This document shows, piece by piece, positions 52,035 through 61,111 of a DNA stretch of 64,000 nucleotides. The translations under genes and the position numbers were made by a program. Source of the stretch: an uncultured Oscillospiraceae bacterium. Lineage in GTDB: Bacteria; Bacillota; Clostridia; Oscillospirales; Acutalibacteraceae. Positions within the stretch are counted from its first letter, which is position 1, and each line of letters opens with the position of its first letter. The stretch lies in contig CAUDCW010000011.1 of the NCBI GenBank assembly GCA_958448165.1, positions 15,335 to 79,334 of the forward strand, read 5' to 3'. The notes below the pieces were generated by a model. That model worked only from the letters and a program-made list of their open reading frames with translations. It did not search any database and had not been told where the DNA came from.

Positions 52035-52816
52035 AACGCACCGCCGTTCAGCTCTCTTAATGCCGCTGTTTTGTCCTCGGCTCTCATCAGCGTTTCACCG
52101 ATAAGCACTGCGTCAACTCCGCTTTCTCTGAGTGCGGTTATGTCGTCGGCTGTTTTTATTCCGCTTTCTGCAACGAACACACAGCTTTCCGGAACAAGCC
52201 TGCGCAGTCTTAAACAGTTGCCTATATCAACTGTGAAGTTCTTTAAATTCCTGTTGTTCACGCCGATGATGTCTGCCCCTGCCTTTAGTGCACTTTCAAC
52301 CTCGTATTCGTCGTGAGCCTCGACAAGAGCCGACAAACCCAGCGTGCGGCAGATTTCAATATACCTCTTTATCGTGTCGGTGTCAAGCAGTGCGCAGATT
52401 AAAAGCACTGCCGATGCGCCGATGAGCTTTGCGGTGTATAGCTGATGCTCGTCAACGGTGAAATCCTTGCGGATAATCGGGATTGAAACATTGTTTGAAA
52501 TTTCGGTTAAATAGCTGTCACTGCCCTTAAAGTAGTAAGGCTCGGTTAGAACCGAAATTGCAGATGCGCCCGCCTTTTGATAATCCTTGGCTATCTGAAT
52601 ATAGGGGAAGTCCTCGGCGATTATCCCCTTTGAGGGGGACGCCTTTTTGACCTCACAGATGTATGAAAGCGTTCCCTCTTTCAAAGCCTTGAAGAACGGG
52701 AAGCCTGTGTCGGGGTTCATCGCAAGAGCCGCTTTTTTTGCATCAATGGTTGAAAGCCTTTGCTTTTCCTGCTCAATGCGGATTTTTGTCTTTGCCGCTA
52801 TTTCATCAAGTATCAT
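52031..52816 (-). CDS. trpC: indole-3-glycerol phosphate synthase
   Basis: 261-residue TIM barrel. YICEVKKASPSKGIIAEDF with the catalytic Glu-Lys, IIRKDFTVDEHQLY, GVNNRNLKNFTVD, VAESGIKTADD. ATG 52816 follows GGTGATA. Between it and trpD (upstream in transcription) lie 277 bases of inserted repeats. Confidence 0.95.
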   Translation of the reverse strand: MILDEIAAKTKIRIEQEKQRLSTIDAKKAALAMNPDTGFPFFKALKEGTLSYICEVKKASPSKGIIAEDFPYIQIAKDYQKAGASAISVLTEPYYFKGSDSYLTEISNNVSIPIIRKDFTVDEHQLYTAKLIGASAVLLICALLDTDTIKRYIEICRTLGLSALVEAHDEYEVESALKAGADIIGVNNRNLKNFTVDIGNCLRLRRLVPESCVFVAESGIKTADDITALRESGVDAVLIGETLMRAEDKTAALRELNGGAL

Positions 52817-52831
52817 ATTATCACCATTTTT

Positions 52832-53093
52832 AGTTTTGAGAGTTGAGAGTGGAGAGTGGAGATATGGTTGTCGCCGCAAGCGGCTCCTTGAATTAAGAAT
52901 TTTCTCGTAGCATGTCCGTAAGTTTGTAGGGAACGGTCTTGACCGTTCCGGAATAGGCGTATTTACTGCTATGTATCAAAAACAGGAATAGAGTATAACA
53001 CTTAGCGGTGCGAGCCGGAACAGGCAAGCCGGTTCCCTACAACCTTGTTTCAGGTTTCTCTAAACTCAAAACTCCAAACTCTGAACTCTGAAC
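52832..53093. repeat. composite repeat inserted between trpD and trpC
   Basis: Purine tract GAGAGTTGAGAGTGGAGAG, GGTTGTCGCCGCAAGCGG with CTCCTTGAATTAAG, hairpin GGAACGGTC-TT-GACCGTTCC (52930-52949), about 60 bases, then an inverted copy GGAACAGGC-AA-GCCGGTTCC (53017-53036) with CCTACAACCTTGTTTCAGG. The two hairpin modules face each other like terminal repeats. Confidence 0.75.
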
Positions 53094-54110
53094 TTAATTA
53101 TCAAAGCTGTTTGTCGTCTTTACAAGCTTTTTAAGCTGCTGTATCGCCTTGCCCGAATCTATGGTTTCGGCGGCAAGCGCAATGCCGCTCTTGATTGAAT
53201 CAGCCTTGCCTGCAAGATACAGAACAACGCCTGAATTGAGCGTTACTATGTCACGCTTTGCGCCCTTTTCGCCGCTGAGGATTGCTTTGATGATTTCTGC
53301 ATTTTCCTGTGCGTCACCGCCGACAAGCTCTGATTTGTCGCAGAGTGTGAAGCCGTAGTCCGTCGGGTCAAGCTCAGATTCAGTGAGGTTATCGCCGTTT
53401 ATCTCACAGACGATTGTTTTGTCGGTGAGGGTGATTTCGTCGAGTCCGTCAAGACCGTGAATGACCATACCTCTCTTGACGCCGAGCTTTTTCAGAACCT
53501 CGGCAATCGGTCTTACCAACGCTTTGTCGTAAACGCCGATTAAGTTTATTTCAGCCTGTGCGGGATTTGCAAGAGGACCTAAGATGTTGAACACTGTTCT
53601 TGTGCCAAGCTCACGTCTGACGGGAGCCGCATATTTCATTGATGAATGATAGACCTGTGCGAACATAAAGCACATTCCGCATTCCTTTAAAACCTGTTTG
53701 TTCTGTTCGGGGGTGAGGTTGATTTTTATTCCGAGTGATTCCAGAACGTCAGCCGCACCGCACTTGCTTGACACACTGCGGTTGCCGTGCTTTGCAATCG
53801 GCACTCCTGCGCCCGATACAACAAAGCCGCTTGCGGTTGAAATGTTGAAGGTGTTTGCCTTGTCGCCGCCTGTGCCTACAATTTCGGCAACGGGAAAGTC
53901 GTGGTTAAGCTTCTGTCCCTTGTCACGCATAACCGTGGCGCAGGCTGAAATTTCTGTCGGGGTTTCGCCCTTGATTCTCAGGGCTGTTAAGAATGAGGCG
54001 ATCTGTGCGTTTGTCGCCTCGCCCGACATAATTAGGTTCATAACCTCTTTTGTTTCGTCAAAGTTTAGGTCCTGTCCGTCGATAAGCTTTTCAATAGCGT
54101 TTTTAATCAT
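53094..54110 (-). CDS. trpD: anthranilate phosphoribosyltransferase
   Basis: 338 residues. GTGGDKANTFNIST (phosphate loop), KHGNRSVSSKCGAADVLE (PRPP and Mg), RRELGTRTVFNILGPL. ATG 54110 is 10 bases after AAAGG; an ATG at 54119 touches that site. trpD is separate from trpG here, not fused. Confidence 0.95.
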   Translation of the reverse strand: MIKNAIEKLIDGQDLNFDETKEVMNLIMSGEATNAQIASFLTALRIKGETPTEISACATVMRDKGQKLNHDFPVAEIVGTGGDKANTFNISTASGFVVSGAGVPIAKHGNRSVSSKCGAADVLESLGIKINLTPEQNKQVLKECGMCFMFAQVYHSSMKYAAPVRRELGTRTVFNILGPLANPAQAEINLIGVYDKALVRPIAEVLKKLGVKRGMVIHGLDGLDEITLTDKTIVCEINGDNLTESELDPTDYGFTLCDKSELVGGDAQENAEIIKAILSGEKGAKRDIVTLNSGVVLYLAGKADSIKSGIALAAETIDSGKAIQQLKKLVKTTNSFDN

Positions 54111-54136
54111 TATAATCATTCCTTTTGTGGGGTTGT

Positions 54137-54703
54137 TTATATGTCAAGAAAATTCTGCATCATTGTTTTTCCGCTGTCGGTGAGGATTGATTCGGGGTGG
54201 AACTGCAAGCCGTAAATATCAAGCTCCTTGTGAGCCACCGCCATTATCTCGCCGTTTTCGTCGTCTGCTGTGACCTTAAGACAGTCGGGCAGACTTTCGC
54301 ACTCGGCGATAAGCGAATGGTAGCGAGCGACCCTTTCTTTACTGCAAAGACCGTCAAAAAGTCTGCACGAGGTGTCGATGCTGACAATGCTCGACTTGCC
54401 GTGCATAAGCTTTCGTGCGTGGACAATTCTGCCGCCGAGAGCCTCGCATATCGCCTGATGACCAAGGCAGACGCCGAGAATCGGCACCTTGCCGCCAAGC
54501 TCCCGTACAACCTGCTCGCACACGCCTGCCTTTGACGGATAGCCCGGACCGGGAGAGAGGATAATGTGGGTGGGTTCAAGGCTTTTTATTTCGTTTACCG
54601 AAAGCTCGTCATTCCTTATAACCTTAATATCACTGTTGATGCTTCCTGCAAGCTGATAGAGGTTGTAGGAAAAGCTGTCGTAGTTATCTATTAAAAGTAT
54701 CAT
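54137..54703 (-). CDS. trpG: anthranilate synthase component II (glutamine amidotransferase)
   Basis: 188 residues. LIDNYDSFSYNL, LSPGPGYPSKAGVC, nucleophile Cys in ILGVCLGHQAICEALGG, His and Glu in QFHPESILT. ATG 54703 follows GAGGTG by 8 and lies 11 bases after the trpE stop. Confidence 0.95.
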   Translation of the reverse strand: MILLIDNYDSFSYNLYQLAGSINSDIKVIRNDELSVNEIKSLEPTHIILSPGPGYPSKAGVCEQVVRELGGKVPILGVCLGHQAICEALGGRIVHARKLMHGKSSIVSIDTSCRLFDGLCSKERVARYHSLIAECESLPDCLKVTADDENGEIMAVAHKELDIYGLQFHPESILTDSGKTMMQNFLDI

Positions 54704-54714
54704 AGTGCTGCACC

Positions 54715-56175
54715 TCAATACATCTCGATTTCTGCGGCTGTTTCTATGGCGTTTATCACAGCCTTTGCCTTATTTGCCGTTTCAAGGTATTCGCTTTCGG
54801 GAACGCTGTCGGCAACAATGCCTGCGCCTGCCTGAACATAAACCTTTTTGCCGCTTTTTACGCCCATTCTTATCGCTATGCACACATCGGTGTTGCCGCT
54901 GAAATCAACATAGCCTATTGCGCCGCCGTAAATATTTCTCGGCTCGGGTTCAAGCTCCTCGATAATCTCGCAGGCTCTTATCTTCGGTGCGCCCGACAGA
55001 GTTCCTGCCGGCAGGAGCGACTCGATGGCGTCAAATGCGTCACAGCCGTCCTTTATGTCACCCTCAACCTCTGAGCATATGTGCATTATCTTTGAATAGC
55101 GGTGAACCTGCTTGTACTCGGTGACCTCAACACTGCCGATTTTTGCAATTTTGCCGATGTCGTTCCTGCCCAGATCAACAAGCATATTGTGCTCGGCAAG
55201 CTCCTTTTCGTCGGCTAAAAGCTCGGCTTCAAGTGCGTCGTCCTCGGCGGTGTTTTTACCTCTCGGGCGGGAGCCTGCTATCGGGTAGGTTGAAAGTCTG
55301 CCGTTTTTTAGTCTGACAAGCGTTTCGGGCGAGGAGCACATTATCTCCTTGCCGCCAAGCTTCATAAACACCATATACGGCGACGGGTTTGTCGTGCGCA
55401 GAACACGGTAAGCGTCAAGCAGACTGCCGTTGTATTCCGCCTCAAAGCGTCTTGACACAACGCACTGGAAGATGTCGCCGTCATAGATGTATTTCTTTGT
55501 CTTTTCAACCATTTTGCAGAAGTCCTCTTTTGAGAAGTTGCAGTCGAATTTTACGTTTCTCGGTGCTTGCTGAGGCTCAATGGGGGAGTGGTCGGTGATT
55601 AAATCTATTATCTTCTGAATATCGTTTAAAGCCTTTTCGTACTGAGCGTAAAGGTCGTTTGTTTTCATATTTACTATGATTGTGATTTTCTGGCTCAAGT
55701 GGTCGTATGCAATAACCTTGTCGGCAAGGAGCAGGTCAAAATCGTTGAATTCGCCGCTTTTAAGGTTTAAAACAGGCTCGGCGTAGCCTATCATATTATA
55801 GCCGAAGTATCCCACCAATCCGCCGGTGAAAGGCGGTATGCCCTCGACCTTGGGGGTCTTGTAGCTTTTCATATATTCACGCAAAACCTCAAGCGGCTTG
55901 TCGCTTTCATAGCTTGCACTGCCCTCGCCCTCAACGGTGACAACCCCGTCCTTGCAATAAATTCTCGCCTTGGGGTCAAAGCCGATGAACGAATAACGTC
56001 CCCACTTTTCGCCGCCCTCTATACTCTCAAGCAGGAAAAATTCCTTCTTGTATTTGGCTATCCTGCGTAAAAGCGTTATCGGTGTTGTTAAATCGGCGTA
56101 AATCTCCTTGCATATCGGGATAATGTCATATTCCCCGGCAAGCGCCTTTACTGTTTCAAAGCTTGGTTTTATCAT
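54715..56175 (-). CDS. trpE: anthranilate synthase component I
   Basis: 486 residues. The feedback site LLESIEGGEKWGRYSFIG binds tryptophan; the catalytic core has PSPYMVFM, SPETLVRL, PIAGSRPRGKN, DLGRNDIGKIA, LLPAGTLSGAPKIRA and QAGAGIVADSVPE. ATG 56175 is 10 bases after AAAGGA. First gene of the operon, behind a T-box. Confidence 0.96.
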   Translation of the reverse strand: MIKPSFETVKALAGEYDIIPICKEIYADLTTPITLLRRIAKYKKEFFLLESIEGGEKWGRYSFIGFDPKARIYCKDGVVTVEGEGSASYESDKPLEVLREYMKSYKTPKVEGIPPFTGGLVGYFGYNMIGYAEPVLNLKSGEFNDFDLLLADKVIAYDHLSQKITIIVNMKTNDLYAQYEKALNDIQKIIDLITDHSPIEPQQAPRNVKFDCNFSKEDFCKMVEKTKKYIYDGDIFQCVVSRRFEAEYNGSLLDAYRVLRTTNPSPYMVFMKLGGKEIMCSSPETLVRLKNGRLSTYPIAGSRPRGKNTAEDDALEAELLADEKELAEHNMLVDLGRNDIGKIAKIGSVEVTEYKQVHRYSKIMHICSEVEGDIKDGCDAFDAIESLLPAGTLSGAPKIRACEIIEELEPEPRNIYGGAIGYVDFSGNTDVCIAIRMGVKSGKKVYVQAGAGIVADSVPESEYLETANKAKAVINAIETAAEIEMY

Positions 56176-56189
56176 TAAAAACACATCCT

Positions 56190-56375
56190 TTCGCGGCTTC
56201 GCCGCAGAGTTAAGAGTGGAGAGTTAGGAATGAGGAATGAGGAATTAGAAATTTACTGAATTTCGCAACGAGGTAGTAGGGAACGGTTTTGACCGTTCTG
56301 GCTCGCTCTGCTGAATTCCGGATAGATTTCGTAGTGGAAACCTAAACTCGTTTCGGATATCAACGATTTCCGCTC
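56190..56375. repeat. composite repeat in the trp leader, between T-box terminator and trpE
   Basis: GCGGC-TTC-GCCGC, purine tract AGAGTTAAGAGTGGAGAG, tandem GGAATGAGGAATGAGGAATT, hairpin GGAACGGTT-TT-GACCGTTCT (56280-56299), then GGCTCGCTCTGCTGAATTCC and ATTTCGTAGTGG. The part after the hairpin also matches the region of 18090-18121 in reverse. Confidence 0.7.
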
Positions 56376-56404
56376 ATTTATTTCATTCTTTTTTTGTTTC
56401 CGTG

Positions 56405-56680
56405 CAACAAAAAAGACCTTTGCCCCTTAAATAAAAGGGACAAAAGTCTTGAACTTCTGCGGTACCACCCAGATTGACGGCAAAGCCGCCCACTCATCCG
56501 TGCCAACACACGAGCCTTTTTGTAACGGTAAAGGTTAACCCGTCGGCGCATACTCGGTTTTCCTTTGGCGCCGCCCTCGCAAGTCCATTCAAAGCCACGC
56601 TGCCGCCTGCTCACACCAGCCGCAGGCTCTCTGAACACAAGCTATGACCTCTACTCACTCTTGTTCTTCGGTTTTTCATA
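56405..56680 (-). promoter_or_regulatory. Trp-specific T-box leader of the trp operon
   Basis: On the minus strand: AGAGAGCC...GGTGTGAGC stem I elements; specifier region GAATGGACTTGCGAG with UGG (Trp codon, complement at 56585-56587); T-box GGGTGGTACCGC (complement 56457-56471); terminator AAGACTTTTGTCCC/GGGGCAAAGGTCTT with TTTTTTG (56405-56450). Uncharged tRNA-Trp would stabilise the antiterminator and turn on trpEGDCFBA. Confidence 0.93.
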
Positions 56681-56688
56681 TTAGCCTT

Positions 56689-56717
56689 ATTATATGTTTG
56701 GAAAAATGAAATGTCAA
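56689..56717 (-). promoter_or_regulatory. promoter of the trp operon
   Basis: On the minus strand: TTGACA, 17-base spacer, TATAAT, a perfect consensus. Confidence 0.9.
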
Positions 56718-56896
56718 TGTTTTTTTTGAAAAAATGTTTTTTTGAAAAATTTGTAAATTTTCGGCATAACGTCATAGAACGCCATAGTTGGATTATATGA
56801 AAAGGCGGAAAAGCCGTCAAAATATGCACAATATAAGTATATCACACCGCACTAAAACAGGCATAATGATAAATTTGCAGGATTTGTCAAAACGGC

Positions 56897-56925
56897 TTGC
56901 ATTTTGAGGGCGAAAGTATTAGAAT
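56897..56925 (+). promoter_or_regulatory. promoter of the aminotransferase gene
   Basis: TTGCAT, 17-base spacer, TAGAAT. Confidence 0.6.
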
Positions 56926-56976
56926 ATATAGTGGCTAAAATACGATAATGAAATTTTCGTGAGGAGATAGTTTATT

Positions 56977-58254
56977 ATGGCAAGCTATAATGAAATGAGC
57001 AGGGAAGAGCTTATACAGGAAAAGCAAAGGCTGCAAAAGGAGTATGAGGAGTTTAAGGGAAGAAACCTAAAGCTTGATATGTCAAGGGGAAAGCCGGGCA
57101 GCGAACAGCTTGATTTATCGCTTGATATGCTTACAGTGCTCAACAACCGTGAGCAGTGCATTGTAAACGGCACCGACTGCCGCAATTACGGCATACTCGA
57201 CGGTATCAGCGCAATGAAGCAGATTTTTGCGGACCTGCTTGAGTGCGGCGAGGACGATATTATGGTTGGCGGCAACTCAAGCCTTAATATGATGTTTGAC
57301 GCTATTGCCTGTATGATGCACGCAGGCTTTGAGGGCTGTGAGCCTTGGGAGAAGCAGGGCGAAATCAAGTTTTTGTGCCCGTCGCCGGGTTATGACCGTC
57401 ATTTCGGCGTAACGCAGTATTTCGGAATAAAGATGATTCCGGTGCCGATGACGCCGACAGGACCCGATATGGATATGGTTGAACAGCTTGTCGAGAGTGA
57501 CGAAAAGGTCAAGGGTATATGGTGTGTGCCGAAATATTCTAACCCGCAGGGTATCACATATTCGGACGAAACTGTTACACGCTTTGCAAAGCTGAAGCCT
57601 GCGGCAAAGGATTTCCGCATTATGTGGGACAACGCATACTGCATTCACGATGTAACAGATAAGCCCGAAAAGCTTCTGAGCATTGTTCACGAGTGCAAAA
57701 AGTACGGCAACGAGGATCTGCCGCTGATATTCGCTTCAACCTCAAAAATCACATTCCCTGGTTCGGGTGTTGCGGCTATGGCAACCTCAAAGAAGAATAT
57801 GGCTTTGTTCAAAAGAAGATATCAGTATCAGACAATCGGCTATGACAAGCTGAATATGCTGCGCCATGTGCTGTTCTTCAAGGACGCCGACGGTGTGCGT
57901 GAGCATATGAAAAAGCACAAGGCTGTGCTTGCACCCCGCTTTAATGTTGTTGTGTCAAAGCTCAACGAACAGCTTGGCGGCACAGGCGTTGCAAGCTGGC
58001 TCGAGCCTAACGGCGGATATTTTGTGAGCGTTGACGTCATGGACGGCTGTGCAAAAAGGGTTGTCGCCCTTTGCAGAGAGGCAGGAGTTGTCCTGACAGA
58101 CGCAGGCGCAACATACCCGTACGGAAACGACCCACGCGACAGCAACATCCGCATTGCTCCGTCGTTCCCGCCGGTGTCAGAGCTTGAAGTGGCTATGGAT
58201 TTGTTCTGTATTTGTGCAAAGCTTGCCGCTGTCGAGAAATTGCTTGCACAATAA
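56977..58254 (+). CDS. class I-related aminotransferase (aspartate aminotransferase-like)
   Basis: 425 residues, PLP fold type I. LDMSRGKPGSEQLDLS at the start, CPSPGYDRHFGVTQYFG, VPKYSNPQGITYS, WDNAYCIHDV and the PLP Lys in STSKITFPGSGVAAM. This subgroup (annotated as type Ic or MocR-like aspartate aminotransferase) is common in Clostridia; the amino acid used is not certain. ATG 56977 follows GGAG. It is divergent from the trp operon. Confidence 0.9.
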   Translation: MASYNEMSREELIQEKQRLQKEYEEFKGRNLKLDMSRGKPGSEQLDLSLDMLTVLNNREQCIVNGTDCRNYGILDGISAMKQIFADLLECGEDDIMVGGNSSLNMMFDAIACMMHAGFEGCEPWEKQGEIKFLCPSPGYDRHFGVTQYFGIKMIPVPMTPTGPDMDMVEQLVESDEKVKGIWCVPKYSNPQGITYSDETVTRFAKLKPAAKDFRIMWDNAYCIHDVTDKPEKLLSIVHECKKYGNEDLPLIFASTSKITFPGSGVAAMATSKKNMALFKRRYQYQTIGYDKLNMLRHVLFFKDADGVREHMKKHKAVLAPRFNVVVSKLNEQLGGTGVASWLEPNGGYFVSVDVMDGCAKRVVALCREAGVVLTDAGATYPYGNDPRDSNIRIAPSFPPVSELEVAMDLFCICAKLAAVEKLLAQ

Positions 58255-58321
58255 TTTAGGTCGAAATATATTGGAATTGCACAAAATTAGTAAAAAATAG
58301 TATATAATAAATTCCATTCCA

Positions 58322-58350
58322 TTGACTTTTTGTCGTAAAAAACGTATAAT
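58322..58350 (+). promoter_or_regulatory. promoter of secDF
   Basis: TTGACT, 17-base spacer, TATAAT. A second possible promoter (TTGCAC, 18, TATATA) lies at 58277-58306. Confidence 0.75.
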
Positions 58351-58412
58351 AACTCTGTTATGTCCGTGTAGGTGCGAACTGACAGAGTTTTTATTTTACA
58401 CGGAGCTTTTTT
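58351..58412 (+). promoter_or_regulatory. structured leader of secDF: pseudoknot or attenuator
   Basis: Two interleaved helices: AACTCTGT (58351) with ACAGAGTT (58382), and TCCGTGTA (58363) with TACACGGA (58397), the second followed by GCTTTTTT. In order this is an H-type pseudoknot. With the nearer promoter the first arm would be mostly upstream of the start of transcription, leaving the second helix plus T-run as a terminator-like hairpin. Class unknown. Confidence 0.5.
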
Positions 58413-58439
58413 ATATTCAGTATTGGAGGATACACACAC

Positions 58440-59834
58440 ATGAAAAGAGTGTCAAAACCGGTATTCTTCATCGTTGCAATCCTTATACTTGCCTTGACCT
58501 ATTTTGCCATATTCGGTTATTCAACCCAATACGGCGATATCAAGACAACCGTTATCAAGGGTGTAAACGACATCCGCTGGGGCATTGATATTAAAGGCGG
58601 CGTTGAGGCGACCTTTAAGCCGGCAGGCGATGTTGACGCAACCGATGAGGAAATGGAAGCCGCCAAGGCGGTTATTGAAACAAGACTTGTTTCAAGCAAC
58701 ATCACAGACTATGAGCTTTATGCCGACAGCTCGTCGGATCGCATTATAGTTCGTTTCCCGTGGAAAGAGGACGAGGAGAATTTTGATCCCGAAGCAGCCA
58801 TCGACGAAATTTCCGCAACGGCTCAGCTTACGTTCCGTCCCGGAAATTCATATGCGACAACCGAGCTTGACTCAAACGGAGAAACAGTTTATAAAACACC
58901 TACGGGTGAAACCGAAGAGATTCTGATGGACGGCAGCAACGTTGCAAAGGCAGAGCCTATGCTTGACAACTCAAGCGGTAAGGCGGAATATTCGGTATCG
59001 CTGGAGCTTAAGGATGCGTCAATCTTTGCCGACATCACAAAGCAGAATCTGAACAAGACGGTATCTATATGGATGGACGATATTATGATTTCCGCACCGA
59101 CGGTTCAGAGCGAAATCACAAACGGCAAGGCAAGCATCACGGGCAGCTTTACTGCTCAGGAGGCAACAGACCTTGCCAACAAGATTAACGCAGGTGCGCT
59201 GCCCTTCAAGCTCGAAACCGCAAGCTTCGGCACAATCAGCCCGACGCTTGGTTCTTCGTCGCTTATGGCTATGGCTTATGCAGGCGTTGCCGCAATCATA
59301 CTTATCGCTATTCTTATGATTGTTATTTACCGCTTGCCCGGCTTTATCGCAACAATTACGCTTATCGGTCAGGTTGGCTTGATGCTTGCAGCGGTGTCCG
59401 GCTTCTTCCCGGCTTTCTCAAGCTTTACAATGACTCTGCCCGGTATTGCAGGTCTTATTCTTTCAATCGGTATGGGCGTTGACGCCAACATTATCACCGC
59501 CGAAAGAATCAGAGAGGAGCTTCGCTCGGGCAAAACGCTCGACACGGCTATATCAAGAGGTTCAAAGAGCAGCTTCTCGGCTATCTTTGACGGTAACGTA
59601 ACGAGTATCATTGTTGCGCTTATCCTGCTTCTGGTGTTCGGCCCGACAAACATTCTGTCTGTAATTTTCGGCCAGTCAACAACAGGTACAATCTATTCGT
59701 TTGGCTACACTCTGCTTATGGGTATTATTGCAAACTTCATTATGGGTGTGTTTGCGTCAAGATTGATGCTCAAGTCAATTTCCGGATTTAAAATTTTCCG
59801 CAAGAAGTTCTTATACGGAGGTGTTGGCAAATGA
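58440..59834 (+). CDS. secD: protein translocase subunit SecD
   Basis: 464 residues, six membrane helices: one at 8-28, five in the C-terminal half. Periplasmic P1 domain with GIDIKGGVEATF near the start; D4-D5 motif GMGVDANIITAERIREE. With SecF it uses the proton gradient to pull exported proteins out. ATG 58440 lies 10 bases after GGAGG; the stop overlaps the secF start (ATGA). Confidence 0.95.
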   Translation: MKRVSKPVFFIVAILILALTYFAIFGYSTQYGDIKTTVIKGVNDIRWGIDIKGGVEATFKPAGDVDATDEEMEAAKAVIETRLVSSNITDYELYADSSSDRIIVRFPWKEDEENFDPEAAIDEISATAQLTFRPGNSYATTELDSNGETVYKTPTGETEEILMDGSNVAKAEPMLDNSSGKAEYSVSLELKDASIFADITKQNLNKTVSIWMDDIMISAPTVQSEITNGKASITGSFTAQEATDLANKINAGALPFKLETASFGTISPTLGSSSLMAMAYAGVAAIILIAILMIVIYRLPGFIATITLIGQVGLMLAAVSGFFPAFSSFTMTLPGIAGLILSIGMGVDANIITAERIREELRSGKTLDTAISRGSKSSFSAIFDGNVTSIIVALILLLVFGPTNILSVIFGQSTTGTIYSFGYTLLMGIIANFIMGVFASRLMLKSISGFKIFRKKFLYGGVGK

Positions 59835-60808
59835 ACAAGACTATAGAAACAGCTCCGAAAAAGGTAATTGATTTTATCGGCAAAAGAAAAATTTTCTTCG
59901 GCATTTCAATTGCGATAATGGCACTGGGCATTATTTGTAACCTGATTTTCGGTACACAGCTTGACATTCAGTTTACAGGCGGTGCAATAGTAAAGTACAG
60001 CTACACAGGTGCAATTGACGAGGAACAGCTCAAGGATGTTCTTCAGAAGGCAACAGACCAGGAAATTTCGTTCTCTATCTCTAAAAATATGATTGCCGGC
60101 GAAGAGAACACCGGTGATAAGTACATAGTATCACTTCAGTTCACCGGCACCGACTCCATCGACTTTAACCAGCAGAAGGCTATCACCGAGGCTCTTGAAA
60201 CCACATTCCCCGATAACGGCTTTGAGTACAGCGAGTCAAGCTCGGTTGAGTCAACAATGGGCGGAAAGTTCTTCCTCAAGTGTCTGGTTGCAGTTGCAAT
60301 AGCCTGCGTTCTGATGGTTCTGTATGTAACATTCAGATTCAGAAAAATCAACGGCTTTGCAGCCGGTATTATGGCGCTTGTTGCATTGTTCCATGATGTG
60401 TTGGTAATTTACTTCCTTTATGTCATTCTCAGAATTCCGATTGACGGCAACTTCATTGCCGTTGTGCTTATGATTCTCGGTTACTCGCTGAACAACACAA
60501 TCGTTGCGTACGACAGAATCAGAGAAAACCGCAAGATTCTCGGCGGCAGAACAGACCTTGCAACACTCACAAACACAAGCCTTACTCAGGTTCTCAAGAG
60601 ATCAATTCTTACCACTGTTACAACCGTAATGGCTGTTGGCTGTGTTTATGCGGTAGGTATCATCTTCAACCTTGATTCAATAGTCAAATTTGCATTGCCG
60701 ACAATTGTTGGCTTGATTTCAGGCTGCTACTCTTCACTTGCAATCGCACCGTCACTGTGGGTTGTATGGGAGAATCACAAGAAGAGCAAGGGCAAGAAAA
60801 CAGCATAA
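59831..60808 (+). CDS. secF: protein translocase subunit SecF
   Basis: 325 residues with six membrane helices. LDIQFTGGAIVKYSY in the first loop and LGYSLNNTIVAYDRIRENR in the D4-D5 region are the family marks. Separate from SecD, unlike the fused Bacillus SecDF. Confidence 0.95.
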   Translation: MNKTIETAPKKVIDFIGKRKIFFGISIAIMALGIICNLIFGTQLDIQFTGGAIVKYSYTGAIDEEQLKDVLQKATDQEISFSISKNMIAGEENTGDKYIVSLQFTGTDSIDFNQQKAITEALETTFPDNGFEYSESSSVESTMGGKFFLKCLVAVAIACVLMVLYVTFRFRKINGFAAGIMALVALFHDVLVIYFLYVILRIPIDGNFIAVVLMILGYSLNNTIVAYDRIRENRKILGGRTDLATLTNTSLTQVLKRSILTTVTTVMAVGCVYAVGIIFNLDSIVKFALPTIVGLISGCYSSLAIAPSLWVVWENHKKSKGKKTA

Positions 60809-60840
60809 TATTTGACATTGCTTCAAATAATGTTATACTT

Positions 60841-60868
60841 AAAGGGCGTGGCAACACGCCCTTTGTTG
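60841..60868 (+). terminator. terminator of secDF
   Basis: AAAGGGCGTG-GCAA-CACGCCCTTT followed by GTTGTTT. Confidence 0.8.
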
Positions 60869-61092
60869 TTTAGCTGTGCTAAACAACAATGAAATAAATC
60901 CCTGACGGGATTTATGAAATATTGCTACGCAATATGAAATAGCTTCGCTATGAAATATTTGCCTGCGGCAAATGTTATGGTTGTCGCAGCTGCGCTGCTC
61001 TTTGAATTAAGGATTTACTCGTAAAGAGGTTTTTTTAATTAAAAGAGCCGCTTGCGGCGACAACCATCTCTTCACTCTCCACTCTTAACTCT
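60865..61092. repeat. palindrome array of the modular repeat, array C
   Basis: In reverse orientation to array B: GTTGTTTAGC-TGT-GCTAAACAAC, ATGAAAT, AAATCCC-TGAC-GGGATTT, ATGAAAT, ATTGC-TAC-GCAAT, ATGAAAT, AGC-TTC-GCT, ATGAAAT, ATTTGCC-TGC-GGCAAAT, then GGTTGTCGCAGCTGCGCTGC with TCTTTGAATTAAGG. A second, inverted module GAGCCGCTTGCGGCGACAACC-type and pyrimidine tract CTCTTCACTCTCCACTC close it. Confidence 0.85.
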
Positions 61093-61111
61093 ATAAAAAG
61101 GATATGATAAA

